Shown one piece after another: positions 22,745 to 35,406 of a stretch of 64,000 nt of DNA; within the stretch, counting starts at the first letter, position 1, and each line of letters starts with the position of its first letter. The stretch is from Salvator merianae. Lineage: Eukaryota; Chordata; Lepidosauria; Squamata; Teiidae. The stretch lies in assembly GCA_003586115.2 (NCBI GenBank), contig QVOM02000112.1:102995174-103059173 (forward strand), read 5' to 3'. The position numbers were made by a program, and so were the translations under genes. The notes under the pieces were generated by a model, which saw only the letters and a program-made list of their open reading frames with translations, did not search any database and had not been told where the DNA came from.

Positions 22745-23374
22745 TGAACTTTTGCACTTTCCACTTCACTAGTGTGTGTTGTTATGGCAAAAATGGAGTA
22801 CTTTCACCACTGTAGCAGAGTACAAATGGACAAACGTGCAGAGGGCAGTACAGCAGCAGGAAAAATACAAACACTAGAGTTGCTTTTTAGCGTTCCAGTA
22901 GGAAGACACATTTACTTCATCACAAAAGACAATAAACTCTGCTGTGTACACAAAAAGTAACACAAAAAACAGAGCTATAACATTTGGTGATACAAAGATA
23001 CAATATAAAAATGACATAAAGAAAACATAAAGCAGCTAACTAGTCTCAACAAGTAAAAAGGCATACAGCTGGGTGGTACAGCAAGAAAAAGAGCATGACA
23101 GCATGGCCATACAAAATGCACTTGTCTGTGCCCACAAAACAATGAAAGATCCCAGTTCCTAAATATGGCTCCTAGCCAATCATATTGGTTGCACGTAGCA
23201 CACACACACCCTTAATTGATCCTTTAATTAATTTCACCTAATGCATAAAGTTCCACCCTGTGCCTTAAAGAAAAACATGTAATAGATAAGTTCCAAACAT
23301 AATATGATCCTGTGTTTTAAACCAAAACTTAACATGTGTCACCCTGACACTCACTAGTGGAAAATGCGAAAAGA
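22745..23374. mobile_element. Inverted-repeat element, possibly with an inserted LTR-like block
   Basis: The left end 'TTTTGCACTTTCCACTTCACTAG' (22751) and right end 'CTAGTGGAAAATGCGAAAAG' (23353) are inverted relatives of the GCACTTTCCACC MITE family. The interior is unlike that family. On the minus strand it shows an 'ACAGCAGAGTTTATTGTC' block resembling the end of the LTR at 56247, so it may be a MITE split by an LTR in reverse orientation. Boundaries of any inner element were not resolved. Confidence 0.4.
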
Positions 23375-23574
23375 CTCAAAGTCTCAACTCAGTCATCTGA
23401 TCTTTATGAAGCGTCCACTATTACACCTTTCTGGTGCCTACTGAAAACATATGTCTTCACTGAGATGTTCCCTTTATGGATCACTTGTCATTTTTTAAAA
23501 TCACTATGTATCTTGAGATAAAAATTTATTTCCATTAACAATGCCTTTCCCCATCTATAATATAGGATTGCTAA

Positions 23575-23690
23575 TGTAACACCATACGTGGCCTTGTGAG
23601 GATTACGGGAAAAGAAACAGTCACAAAGCACTTCAAACACTCAAAATGTCATATAAATGCTAATTATTGTTATCATCATCATGTAGATGT
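23575..23690 (+). mobile_element. MIR-like SINE 3' end
   Basis: 'CTTGTGAGGATTACGGG', 'AAAGCACTTCAAACACTC' and 'ATATAAATGCTAATTATTG' follow the order and spacing of the MIR/L2-derived 3' region (TTGTGAGGATTAA, AAAGCGCTTTGAAC, TATATAAATGC-TATTATTA). The 5' half is not recognisable. Confidence 0.6.
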
Positions 23691-25039
23691 TAGTTCCACA
23701 GCTGAAAGATAATCCTGATAGACCCCAAACAGAGTATGTTGTAAGCGAATGTTGCTGGATCTGAGCTGAGATGCATGTAAATCTAATTTTCATGAGGCCT
23801 GGAGTGTGTTCTGCTACTAGACTAAAGCTAATTAAATGAATTGATGAAACTGAACAAGATCTAGGAATTTAATTTCAAGTTTCATAAAGTATCTTTCCCT
23901 CCAGAGTCCTGTAGGATACCCAGTTTAAATGACTGTTGTGACCTATGCTAAGTCTAAATAATAATTGAGCTAGTGGAAGATCCTTTGGAAAACTAGTAAT
24001 TGTTAATAAAGATAAGGTTAGAGATGCACATCAGGCAGATTCAGAAAGACTCTCTAAACTGAAGCAAGACCTCTGTGAATTGGCCCGAAATGAATTAGCA
24101 ATCACATTGTATATATGCAAAAATGTAGATATTTACCTCTAGGCTTGCAGTATTAAAAAATGCCAGGATGGGCAAAGGTTTGCGGAAGCTACATTCACAT
24201 CCATCTAAAAGAGCGAGCCTTGGTTGCCTGGTGGCAATAGCTTTCTTCCCCATATCCCAAAAAGAGTACCCTAGCTGGAGAGGGGGGGGATCCCACTCTT
24301 GGTACACCCCCTTTAAAAAATCCATTTATGGATTATTGTTTGGCGTGTTGCACCAGCCCAAGGATAACTGGATGGCCAACTTCTGGCTGCCCTTCCTGCC
24401 TGCTGCTGGAGTTGTGGCTAAGTTTTCAGATCCAGAATGTGGTGTTCTGTCCGCAGTTTGCTTCAGGCAGCCAGGAAAGACCAACCAGGAGCTTCTAACA
24501 TCTGGTCATGTTTTTTATGCCAGCTCAGAGAAAGTGACTCACTGCCAGCCACAAACTGCACCATCGACAGCTCATGCGGAGGCAGACAGAGAATGTTTTC
24601 TGTAACTGTCAGACCTAGCTGACAATTAGAGGTCATTATTTCACCAGGATGCTCCTAATCCAAGCGCTCAGAGGATGTAATAGTGAAGAATCGTGACTGC
24701 TGGTAGTCATACTTGCTTGAAGAATGCTAGACATTCCTCTCCTTCCTCTGCTAAACATCCACACCTGTCAAACTAGGTTTGCCCTTAAATTCCATTCATG
24801 CTTACCTTTACGGCTTCCGGAAGTAAGCATGAAGGCAACAACAGGGCTCAGGGTCTATACTTCCTCACATAACTTACCCAAGGTACAAACAGCAGTCAGA
24901 TTTCATGTTTAGGCAGTTTGTGTAATTTTCATGGAAATTATATACAAGGATCATTCTTCCAAATCCTTATGCTCAGTTGCTGTGCAATTTATACAGCACT
25001 ATCATGTCCCACCCTCACCTCCTTCTAAACTGTCTCTTT

Positions 25040-25384
25040 TCAGTGCATGTAATGTGGGCTTGCTGTAGCCTGCTCCGGGGACTGTGCATTCAGACAGCTA
25101 GTCAGAGCACAGCCTAAGCAACCAGCTTCAAAGTCTATACCTAGTCTTCGAAGCTGGTGCAGAGACTTGAAAGGCCAGAGATTAAAGTTTTTAGCCTTGC
25201 AGTTGCCAGGAGAACTCATTTCAGCAGTGTGCCAACTTCCAGTGCCACTTCTAGCAGCACTTCCTATCTGCACACCCTTTGTAAATCTGGTCCGCAGCAA
25301 GACTGGGATGCAGCACCATTTTGGAGTTGTATCTTGGACCGTTGCTTTGTCCAATGTGGATGAAACGGAGACAGGACCTCACTG
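25040..25384. mobile_element. Fragment of GGCCCTTTCCACAT-type MITE
   Basis: 'TGCAGCACCATTTTGGAG', 'GTCCAATGTGGATG' and 'CTTCCAGTGCCACTTCTAGCAG' match the interior of the elements at 5707 and 17170. It abuts the CR1 fragment beginning at about 25385. No TIR remains on the right, so one insertion probably truncated the other. Confidence 0.4.
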
Positions 25385-25835
25385 GTCAGCTCTATGGGTC
25401 GACACCTTCATTGAGCTGTTCACCAGAACTCCAAGATCCCTTTCCTGGTCTGTCACAGAAAGTTCAGCCCCCATTGGTTTATAGATATAACTGGGGTTCT
25501 TTGCCCCAAAGTGCATCACGTTGCACTTGCTAAGATTGAAAAGCATTTGCCACTTTGTTGCCCACTCACCCAATGACAAGAAATCCCTCTAGATTCAGTT
25601 TTTACTATCTCAAACAATTTAGAGTCATCAGCAAACTCTGCTATATCACTACTCAGCCCTACTTCTGGATCATTTATGAATATATTAGAAAGCACAGATC
25701 CCAGTATTGAACTTTGGGGGAACCCACTTCTCATTTCTTACCTCTCTCTGCTCTCCACTCTTCACTCTGTGAATTGTCCATTTATTACTATTCTCTGTTT
25801 CCTCTCTTTTAGCCAGTTACCAATCCAGGACAGGA
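25385..25835 (-). mobile_element. CR1-clade LINE fragment (RT region), minus strand
   Basis: On the minus strand, SILGSVLSNIFINDPEVG and FADDSKLFEIVKTES (about 25600-25730), then LGEWATKWQM, VMHFGAKNPSY and RDLGVLVNSSMKVSTH, align with the CR1 copy at 8460-8810. Both ends are truncated and the 3'UTR is missing. It is broken by frameshifts. Confidence 0.85.
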
Positions 25836-26110
25836 GAAAAAAGTTCATACTACCCATAGCAGATTAAGCACACATTGGCTAACCCTAAGTTTTAATATTA
25901 ATGAAAGAGAAAAGAAGCATTGATGCAAACTCTAAGCTATTGGATGGGATAGTGTGCTGCCCAATCTGCCCACCTGAGTCAGTTGTTTCTGTACCCACCA
26001 CTATTCTAATGACAACTGGTAATAAACAGAGAATGAGGGCAGAAATTCCTGCCCTGCTGTGTGCTAGTTTGTGAGTTTCTTTTAAGTACTCATAATGCTG
26101 GCAAATGGGC

Positions 26111-26204
26111 TTCTTTTAAACTTCCTGTAGTGATTTTGGCCAATGACTATTCATCCTTTCTTTTAAACTTCCTGTAGTGATTTTGGCCAATGACTATTCG
26201 TCCT
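26111..26204. repeat. 47-bp tandem duplication
   Basis: Units 26111-26157 and 26158-26204 both begin TTCTTTTAAACTTCCTGTAG and differ at one base (A/G). Such high identity suggests a recent slippage or duplication event. No element boundaries are involved. Confidence 0.85.
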
Positions 26205-27229
26205 TTGAGTGAGTGTAAACAAATCTGGGTTGATATAATGGTGGTCCATAATGGACATCTAACCCAACCCATTCCTCCCTGGAAGGGATCCATGAATCAC
26301 TACAGGTTTTATATAAGGTACATAATTTGGTTGACCAGCTTAATGTAACCAGAGTCACAAAAACAGCCATCATTTTTTCAAGAAAAAAAATCATTTACCA
26401 GAAAAGAAACTGACTGCTGTGATATTGTACTTTTCTGCAAAAAGAAGATATATAACTATTCACTAAAGGCTAGAGCCATCTATTTTTCTATGTTTTAAAA
26501 AAGAATGGGAGATTTATGTACCTCCATATGCGGCAGGAACTTCAATAGCAGGAGCTTTCATTCATTCACTTCTTGAAATAGTTTTGTAGAAACAGTAGAA
26601 TTGTATTTTATTTAGAAACCCACAAAAACTTTTTTTAAAAAAATGCAATAAAATGAAGATAATTAATATCACATTGAAAACATATTATGGTTCTATATTT
26701 AGAGAGAAAGGAAGAATTGCCTTTCCTTCTCTTACATTGGCTGACACCTCTGCTGGATTGCAATTACAGTACTATAATTCCACGTGCAGAATGGCAGCAT
26801 TGAGTTTTACCATGTCTATATTCAGTACAGAAAAGAGGTACTTTACTGCCGAAGGTACTTCTTGAATAAAATGTCTCACTGTGACAGCCTAAGCTGAAAA
26901 AATATCTTAACTTTTATCATGCAGAATTTTGTAATTCCACGGTTACTTAATCATTACCATTGCATAACGTTTGCTCTTATGACTGCCAAACAGCTGGGCC
27001 TCCAGATGTTGCTGAACTACAACTCCTATAAATCCTTGTCATGGAAGGGGCTTGTGGAGGCTCTGCTTCATCAACATATGGAGAGTCTTAATCTAGTCAA
27101 CCTTGTTCAATACAGTTTATGTGATTAATGTTCACAGAGTAATTCATATAAAAACATAGACCCTTTTTACGGAACCCAAAGTGTGCCTGTGTGTTTGAAG
27201 ACTATGTACAACTGCTTAGCATTGCTATG

Positions 27230-27400
27230 TTTTCATTTTTTTGTTTGGTGGGAGGAGCTGTATTATTTCTATTACTATGTTTATTTTGTATCTGTAACAA
27301 AATATTTTATATTGTAGTTATATTTTTGATTTGGTTACGCATATTTTGTCAGGCACCTTGAACTTCCTCGGGATGAAAAGGAATAGTATAAATAATAAGT
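27230..27400 (+). mobile_element. L2-like LINE 3' tail
   Basis: A T-rich run is followed by 'AGGCACCTTGAACTTCCTCG', 'GGATGAAAAGGAATAGTATAAATAATAAG', a diverged version of the stem and ATAAA-rich terminus seen elsewhere in the window. Only the tail is identifiable. Confidence 0.4.
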
Positions 27401-27589
27401 AGAATGAAAAAAAAGTAGAACGAAAGTGTGCACATGCAGCTATTTTGTGAGTACAATAGTCTCTCCTTATACATTTTAATTTGGTTCCTGCAACACTTGG
27501 TGAATAGTGAAACCATGTATAAGAAGTAATTGACTCTAAGATAAAGGGGAACCATAGCTAACAATCGTCACTGCCTTACATTGGCCATT

Positions 27590-28035
27590 GACAATATAGC
27601 CTGGTCTGGTCTGGGCCTAGTGTGAGCTAACGGCCATTTACATTTTGGGTGACCTGTGCCAGCCTAGCTCTGGCTGCTGGCTCTTAAGGCTGGGTCCAGC
27701 TCTCAGAGCCAATACCCAACCTCCAAAGGCCAGGAATCTTTTGTTTCCAGCATTTGGAGTTTCCAGGAGGGCCATTTTAGGCAATGGAATTGCTGCCAAA
27801 AAGGGTTCCCCATGGACCCACTAGTATGCCAGTAAATCTCTCACTGTTGTGGTCTACTGGTAGAGTGGGATAAGGCATCATTTTGGCACCTTATCCTGCT
27901 CTCTTGCTTTGTCCAGTGCAGACAACTGTTCTAGAAGGGGGCAGGGCTTCCTCTATCCCACACAAGCATGTGGAAGGAAGGCCCCTGGCCCCTTTTCTAG
28001 GCCAGGATACCACCAAATGCAGAAATGGCTTTTAG
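27590..28035. mobile_element. GGCCCTTTCCACAT-type MITE, degraded ends
   Basis: The interior 'TGTGGTCTACTGGTAGAGTG', 'CATCATTTTGGCACC', 'TTTGTCCAGTGCAGACAAC' and right-hand 'AAATGCAGAAATGGC' correspond to 17660-17930 and 42500-42910. The left end is not clear, and it may share its start with a Tigger-like remnant near 27450-27580. Confidence 0.5.
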
Positions 28036-28623
28036 AGAGAAATTGGCCTGTTTCAGAGGAAGTCACTGGAGGAAAGCTCCCTGGATCCAAAGTGTCACAC
28101 CACAGCCCCCCAGTCAATATAATCTATGGTGCTAAAATGCAGAACTCATAACAGGCATAGACTGGGCCTGCAACACATCAGAGTGCAAAGCCCCACACAT
28201 CAGAACTTATAATTAGCCTTCCTTCCAGTATAAAGACAAGAGGGAAAATGGCTTTGGTGCCGGGAGCAGGGAATGCTCACAGGATACCTTGATGTGCCCT
28301 CTGTCCGGCTGCCTTGGTGCTAAGCCTTGAATAAGGAAACGTTTGGAACCATGCATAAGAAAAGAAGCCACAATTTTCTGACTATGGCTGCCTTAACACA
28401 TAGGGGGGGAAAGCATCTCAAAGGCATCTTAGAGACTTGTGTGTGTGGCCCTCAGGTTCTCATCCCATCTTTAATTTATGTTTTCATGTCCAGAATATTT
28501 ATGAGAGGAGGGAGGGGCAGACTGACCCATGAACAATCCCACCTATGTACCATCTCTAAACCATCTCAAATCCACCTTCAAAACTATATATATATATGGA
28601 GGGATATGGAATAAGTTTATATA

Positions 28624-29061
28624 GGGCATTTTTGCACTTACCACCATGGAACGTTCAACTGCTAATGTTCCCCAGTGGTATAGACCATGAAATGTGGACA
28701 CTGTCCACACTCTGTGGCAGTAGTCCTTACCATCAGCAGCACACCAGCATTTGCAGTGCGAATGCTGGTCTCCTTGCTTTGTCCTTATCATGACAGAGGC
28801 CGGGAAGCATCCAGCTGCTGCCATGGCAACTGGCAGCACCGCACAGCCGCCTTCGCTAAGTGTGGTGCAGCTGTGTATTCGCACCCAGAAACGGTTCCGA
28901 ATGTACTTTGTCAGGGGCTGACTATCATCTCCCAGTAAAGCTGTGGAGCACTAATTGGTGCTCCGCAGCTAGTCGTGATTGGGAGCAGCAACATGCTGCT
29001 CCTGGTCACAAGGGCCTCCGTGAAGTGCAGGCACTTGCTAGTGCAAAGTGCAAATAGGCCT
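28624..29061. mobile_element. Harbinger-like MITE, 3-bp duplication ATA
   Basis: The left end GGGCATTTTTGCACTTACC and right end AAAGTGCAAATAGGCCT are flanked by ATA on both sides (28621-28623, 29062-29064). The interior is the reference uninterrupted copy of this family in the window: 'GTGGACACTGTCCACACT', 'GCCGGGAAGCATCCAGCTGC' and 'CAGCTAGTCGTGATTGGGAG'. It is rich in short inverted segments. It contains no gene; the frames on both strands are mirror images of the palindromic interior. Confidence 0.75.
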
Positions 29062-30233
29062 ATAGTCTCCCGATTCTGCAAAAGTTTCTCTTTTTTGCAA
29101 TTTTGGGGGGTCCAGAAGGAAGGAAGGAAGGAGTAGAAGAAACTCTTCTAAACTTTTTTAAATGATGGGCATCATTATATGGAAGCCAGTCAGCAGTGAT
29201 GAAGCATCTGCTTTCCCTGTGGAAGTTCACTGGAGTCTCTAGGTAAAAGAGTCAAACACAAATAAAAGAGGTAACAAACAAATACAAGCTGATGGAAGGA
29301 AATGTGCTCATTCTAGCAAGCTATTTCCTTTTGTTACTTTCAATAACTTTTCTCGTGTACTACAATTTTGAAGTGTCAGCTAAGGGATAGACTAAAGAAA
29401 AGGAATTAAGCAAAACCCCGATGATTTCACTCAAATCATAACAATGATGAATTCATTACAGCTTATCTGTTTTCTTCCATTTCTCATATAATATATCAGC
29501 AGTAACATTTGTAGATGAGGTGCATTTAAAATGAAATTGAATCTATAGAAGCTTCCAGGGTGGCATATAATTTTTTTCATTTGTTTGAAAAAAAACTTTT
29601 GGGCTGTCTTCAGATGCAAAGTAAGCTTTACATTCCCCTCAGCACTGTACTGGGATTGCCACACTTTTCTGTAACATTCCCAACACAATGCCATTTGCAA
29701 GCAACATGAAGAAAGTGTTTTGCAAGGCTATAACAGAAATCCAGTAGCAGTGTCAGGTTTCCCACAGCAACCCTGTTTACCTTCACAACTGGCGACATGC
29801 ATATAAAGTCACTTTGCTGGGGCCTTCCAGAAGCCAGCCAAGTGTGTGGAAAATAACAAAAGAAAGGGGGCAGGTGCTTGGTTGGCTCTCAGACGTCCCC
29901 AGTGAGGCAACTTCATATACAGTTTGCCAGACACAAAGGTAAGCAAATATATTCAGGAGTTTCCTGCCCACATTTGGTGGGCCACGGTAAAAGGCAATCG
30001 TGGGATCGATTTTATGTCCTGCACTGACACTTGCCATCTGGAGACAGCTTCAGATGCCTTTCCAAATGTAGAAGCAACCTTATGTAAATTTGAAGAGCAA
30101 CTCTAATGATTTGTTATGTGCCAAAGAACATATCTATTGTCAGAGATACAGCTTAAGTACAAACTCAAATTAAAGCCGATCTGGAAAGGATAAGCTTATT
30201 GCCTTTGTTCTACCCTGACTTGCAAAATCATAC

Positions 30234-30653
30234 ACGATGAGGCTGAACAAAACCCTGCAGCACAGCAGGCATCCATGCTGCAAGAGCTGGCACAGCCTGT
30301 ACCAGGCCTTTAGCACCCGCAGTGTGGATGGCTGGCCCAACTGCTATGGCAGTGGCTGTGGCAACATCCAGATGTTGCCATGTCAATCGGGGACGCAGCA
30401 CACAACTGTGCAGCCGCAGCCACAGCCATGCCACTGAATTGCAACATTCGCACCGGGAAGAAGGTACGAATGCTGCTGACTAAGCAATCTAGCTGCTTCC
30501 GGTCAAGATGTAGACAACAATTTTGTTGTCTACAGCTAGCAGCATTTGGGAGTAGCTGTAGCCACTCTCAGATGCTGCAGTGGTGGGGCAGTGCAAATGC
30601 ATTTACCTAGTGAACATCCACTCGCTCACTAACAGGTAAATGCAAAGAGGCCC
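30234..30653. mobile_element. Harbinger-like MITE, left end lost
   Basis: The right end AAATGCAAAGAGGCCC and the interior 'ACCGGGAAGAAGGTACGAATGC' and 'ACAACAATTTTGTTGTC' (a perfect 17-bp dyad at about 30508-30524) belong to the GCAC-type family. The left boundary is approximate. Confidence 0.5.
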
Positions 30654-30894
30654 AAGATCTCTGCCAACTGGTACTTCTCTTACATTGTTGTAACATATTA
30701 CAGTTGTCTGCCATCATTCCTTAATGGTTTTCATATTTCTGCTTTTTGCTGGCAAAGTAGCTGTGGGTTGCATTGGTGTATCAAATATTTACCCGAGACC
30801 GGCCAGAGTTGTATGGGGAAAGACTGGATTTTATTTTGACACGTACACTTAAGGGTTAATCATTGCTGTGCAGGGTGACAATATCTTAGGCAAC

Positions 30895-31260
30895 ATCTGT
30901 GACAGATGTGGCCTGGGATCGTGGAATCTGCATACCAGAGAATTCCCAAGGAGACCCAGGGGAATGTGCTGACTACATGGGCCTCCAGCCTGGACCACTC
31001 GCAGGCATGGAAACTGCACCCAGGAGAGCTCTAGCAGGAGACCATTTTAAAAATGATCTCCCTTGCATCCCAGGCATGATCCCCCTTCCGGTTGCTGCCA
31101 TGCAGACAGGCAGAGGCAGGATCAGCCCAGCTCCATTCTGGAGCCCAGCAACATTTCCCTGGGCTCTGGAACATTTTTGGGGTTGTTCCAGGGTCCATGA
31201 CATAACTGTCCCCACCTGCAGCTTCAAAGCCAGTCAGAAGAAGTATCCATGGCACAGAGG
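30895..31260. mobile_element. Dispersed repeat, family shared with 34185-34650
   Basis: 'CAGGAGAGCTCTAGCAGGAG', 'GCCATGCAGACAGGCAGAG' and 'GGAGCCCAGCAACATTT' recur with about the same spacing at 34315-34470. The family has no clear terminal repeats in either copy, so class and limits are uncertain; the composition suggests another short non-autonomous DNA element. Confidence 0.45.
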
Positions 31261-32175
31261 CTGAAGGGGGGAGGCTCTTGGGCAGAGGGTGGGAGGATTA
31301 TCATCAGAAGTTATTTTGCCTCAGTTCTGTGCCTATAAGGAAGTTAATAGGCTTGTATCAATGTGGAACAATCTACCCATTGTTTAATTATTTGCTTTCA
31401 AACCATCTAGGACAGCTTCTGCATCACTGGCCACAGTGGCTTCATGCCACTTGGGCCTGGCAGAGTTATGAACTGAGGTGATTTTTCGCTCAGGAACATA
31501 CAAAGCTTTCCTTCGCATCCCAAATCCAAAAACATTTTTTTCACCAAGAGTTTTTCCTCTGTTACATAATCTCCTCCTGCTCCTCCCCCTTAGGATTCCA
31601 TGGCAACCCTGGCATATCAGGGCATCAAAGCGCCTCGTTTGGACTTTTGCAGTTCGTGGTTCAGTACAAAGCGCTGGCTTTGAAAGTGCCCTGGAAGCAT
31701 CAGCTATTCCAGGACATGGCAGCCAGTCTGTTAATTAGTGAGGATCAGAAGTACCAATGGGTTATATCTTTTTGAATTTTGTATGTCAAATCCAAAAGTA
31801 TAGATTTAAAGCGCATTGTAGAATGGCCACCACAAAGGTTTGCTTCTTCTCTGTTGTGTCCACCTAAAATCTGTGATCATTACTGGACTTACCTTTTCTC
31901 TAACTGCTCTACTATGTAAGGGAGGCAGATGCAATTTGTAGAGCTGCCTATTTTTCCTGTGTGAAGAGAAGAGTAGCAAATAGGCCTGGTTGACTTAGGG
32001 GAGTTCATTCAGCAGTCTTTATCTCCAAAGGAAGGCTTCCAAATTTGCACCACACCTACTACCAATAGATTCTACCTTTAAACAACAAGATGTGGCTGAA
32101 GGAGACATGTATGATATTAAAAACAAGCTCTTTGCAATATGGCACAGACTTTCCCAGATCAGGAAATGACACTCA

Positions 32176-32626
32176 GGGTCTTTCGGCATGGACGCTTAAT
32201 CCGTATTATGGATCCATGTAATTCGCTTCTAGGCCACATAGAACTGCACATTAATATGGATCTATAAGGCCATGGCCCCACTGGTCTGCTCTGCCTGCAT
32301 GAGACAGAGCAAGATCCAGATTAAGGGAGGCCTTAATTCAGCTCTCTGGTAGACCTGATTTATTGGATCTACCAGAGGGACCAGTGGGCCTGATCCAGAA
32401 CATGGGAGGTGCCATAGTGCATCGCCAGAAAGCATCTCCCAGAGGCCCCAAGGCTAGGAACTTTTGTTCGTAAGCTTTGGAGGCAGGGTGCGTGGCCATG
32501 GTGTGGGGTAATCTGGATCAGTGCTGTCACTGTTCCCGTCCATGCTTCTCCACCATCCAGATTAGTAAACCAGGTTAATCTGGACCCACTGATCCAAAAT
32601 AAGGACAGGTAAGTTCAGAAAGGACC
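32176..32626. mobile_element. Harbinger-like MITE (CTTTCTGCAC type)
   Basis: Decayed ends GGGTCTTTCGGCATG and TTCAGAAAGGACC are flanked by TCA and TTA. The interior 'CTACCAGAGGGACCAGTGGG', 'AGGCTAGGAACTTTTGTTC' and 'CCAGGTTAATCTGGACCCAC' matches 2321-2824, 44948-45909 and 57564-58006. Confidence 0.65.
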
Positions 32627-33185
32627 TTAGTAGTTGCCCAGTTTCCCCAGTCAGCTTCTGAGATTCCTATAGCTAAGATCTTTAAAAGGAACTCTGCCTT
32701 TCCTCAAAATGCTCCCAAATTATGGTGCAAAACCATAACTCAAGATAGCTTTGCATAGCCCTAACTTTTAGTGCCTTTCATTTCATTTTATTTAGTAAAT
32801 ACAAACCTGAGGACTTTTGTTATGAAGTAGCTTATAAATGCAGTCAGAAGTGGACAAACTGTGTCCTTTTAAAGTTGAGCTACAATTCCCATTACTCCTT
32901 CACATTCACCAGATTGGTTAAAGTTCATAGGAACTATAGATACTGAATTAAATCAGGTTAGAATTTGATGTATATGGTTAGTATGAGAATAGGTTGTGGA
33001 AAAATCTGAAGCATTATAACGAACCACACTTTCTTTCTTTCTTTGTTACTGTATTTTTAATGCTTCCTGACATATTGAAGCAGTTCACATAAACATAAAT
33101 TTAAAAGCAAATCCATATAAACATCATTATATACTTGAAGCAGTAGCAACTGATATCTACAAGCACATGCAAGGTACCTGGATTT

Positions 33186-33310
33186 GTCAGGTTTCTTTGA
33201 AGCCCAAATTTTACAGCAAATCCTTTTTTCAGATGATGATTAGTACAATAGCTCAATTCATTGGGCTTCTTTGAAATCCAAATTGCATGGCAAATCCTTG
33301 CAACAGCATT
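33186..33310. repeat. Imperfect local duplication of about 40 bp
   Basis: 'TTCTTTGAAGCCCAAATTTTACAGCAAATCC' and 'TTCTTTGAAATCCAAATTGCATGGCAAATCC' (compared in segments) lie about 75 bp apart in the same orientation. They are diverged, so this is an older event. No mobile element ends are visible. Confidence 0.5.
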
Positions 33311-34184
33311 TGGCTTGTTTCACCCTCCTGAGAGACTGACCAATGGCTTGCAATTGTAAAGGCGCCTTTATGGCTGCAAAACTGACCTATCAAGCCGGTG
33401 CTATGCTGGAAGGGGCTGGTCAAACAATGGCCAAAATCAGAGTACAATGGCTTTCCCAGGTAAGTGCAGGAAATCTTGCACTTCCCTTAAGCTGATGCAA
33501 CCAAAAAGTGAGGTCCCCATTCAAGTACATGCTGACTTTTTTCACACATCTGACAGGAACATTTGCATAGTGTTTCTGAAAGTTTAAGGAGCATCGTCGC
33601 TGCTGGGCACTGCTGGATACAAGGATATAAATGTGTCATGACAATATGTTGCACAGATCACAGGTTTTGTATTTCAATTCTAGTGAGCACAAAAATACAT
33701 GTCCACATTTAGAATACATGTTTTGTTTCTGAAAATATATATTTTATAGAAGGAAATGTTGTATTTACTTTCAGCAACTAACCCACACTAACATTAGTAT
33801 AAAATGCAACAAAATATGCCATATATTTATTTTTAAAAAACATGACTCCACATGGGACAGAAAAGATCTAGTGATGAATGCTACTGAAATAAAAATGAAA
33901 TTAAATTATGCTCCCTTGCCTATTTCTCTTTGAGGCCATCTGAGTATTGTGTCTACCTCACTTTAGGTTCTATGAATAATAATTTAAAAAATGGATTATG
34001 AATGTGAAAATGAATTAGTGTTTTGTGGGAGGAAAAAAAACCCTTCAAACATAATGCAGATTTGATGTGTATTTGTGGGTTATTTGAAAATGCATAATCA
34101 CAGAGTGATACAGAAATGAGATGAGTTGCTAGTGAATATATAAAATGTCAAATTGACATAGACTGGATTTATCCCATCTTATAA

Positions 34185-34650
34185 TACATGGGGACAATAT
34201 TCACATGGTACTTGGGAACCATGCTGGATACGTTCTGGAACTATGGGGTCCATATTCTAGCATGCACTTTAGGAAGCACAGTCCCCATGCCTGGCCTGCT
34301 CCTATTTGCAGGAGCTGTTTCCAGGAATGCTCCAGCAGGAAACCACTTCAAAGTGGTCTCTTGCATGGTTCAGGCTTGATCCCCATTTCTGCCACCACCA
34401 TGCAGACAGACAGCTGGTGCAAGAGTATCCCAGGTCCTGTTCCAGAACCCAGTAACATTTTACCAGGCTCCAGAATGTAGTCCACTTCTGGCATCATTTC
34501 CAGGGCTGCGTGATAACATCTCTGCCTTGTAACTTCCATGCTAGACAATATTTGTTCCCTGGCAGTGGAACCAGGCAGAGATAGGATAGCCATCATGCCC
34601 TGGCACATTCCTGGCTCAGAATGCTTGTCTCAGGCCAGGACCATCCTAAG
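34185..34650. mobile_element. Dispersed repeat, family shared with 30895-31260
   Basis: This contains 'GGAATGCTCCAGCAGGAAAC', 'ACCATGCAGACAGACAGC' and 'AGAACCCAGTAACATTTTACC', the same ordered blocks as 30895-31260. It also includes an 'AAATGTTACTGGGTTC'-like inverted echo of its own interior. Limits are approximate. Confidence 0.45.
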
Positions 34651-34810
34651 ACACATGTGCAGAACCCACTGAAGGTACTAATTGGGACCTGGTTAAATAT
34701 GTGACCAAACAAAATAATATAAAACTTAACCTATAACTAGCTGTTTCTTCTTTGCAGCTTAACTACCATATCCCATTAATATTAGACAACATTTAGAGCA
34801 TCACATGAAC

Positions 34811-35406
34811 GGGTGTTTCCACACTTTCCACCTTAGAATGGGATAATTATTCCATTCTAATGTGCAGTGCAGACACCATATGCACTGTGCAGCCCTATCC
34901 TGGAAGATCAGCAGGATACCAGCATTTGAGGTGTGAATGCTGGTATCCTGTGCTCGATCTTTGCCATGACAGCAGCCAGGAAGCATCCAGCCGCTGCCAT
35001 GGTGACCAGAAGTGCTGTGCAGTGTGCAGGCACGATCGCACTGGCACAGCCACCACATGCAGCACAGTCGTGCATTCATGCCTGGAAACGGGTGCGAATG
35101 TACCTGACTGGAAGCTGGATACCAGCTCCTGGTCAAGCTGTGGAGCACAAATTAGTTCTCCGCAGGTATCTATCATCGGGAGCAGTGATATGCTGCTCCC
35201 AGTTACGAGAGCTTCTGTGAACTGCCGAAGCACTTTACTAGCACGACTGTGCTGCATGTGGCGGCTGTGCCTGTGCGATCATGCCTGCTTGTGCCTGTGC
35301 ACTGCACAGCACTTCTGGTCACCATGGCAGTGGCTGGATGCTTCCTGGCTGCTGTCATGGCAAAAACTGAGCACAGGATACCAGCATTCAAAGTGCAAAA
35401 AGGCCC
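34811..35406. mobile_element. Long-hairpin Harbinger-like MITE
   Basis: The ends GGGTGTTTCCACACTTTCC and AAGTGCAAAAAGGCCC enclose 596 bp. The left arm (about 34920-35085) and right arm (about 35235-35395) are inverted copies: 'ATGACAGCAGCCAGGAAGC' against 'GCTTCCTGGCTGCTGTCAT', and 'GCTGCCATGGTGACCAGAAG' against 'CTTCTGGTCACCATGGCAG'. Open frames up to 190 codons occur on both strands and contain mirrored peptides, as expected of a palindrome rather than a gene. Confidence 0.75.

Noticed and set aside
29783..30037. Possible exon on the minus strand (84-codon frame with a nearby donor-like GTAAAC)
   Set aside because: No convincing acceptor or known family; splice-like hexamers are expected by chance in 64 kb.
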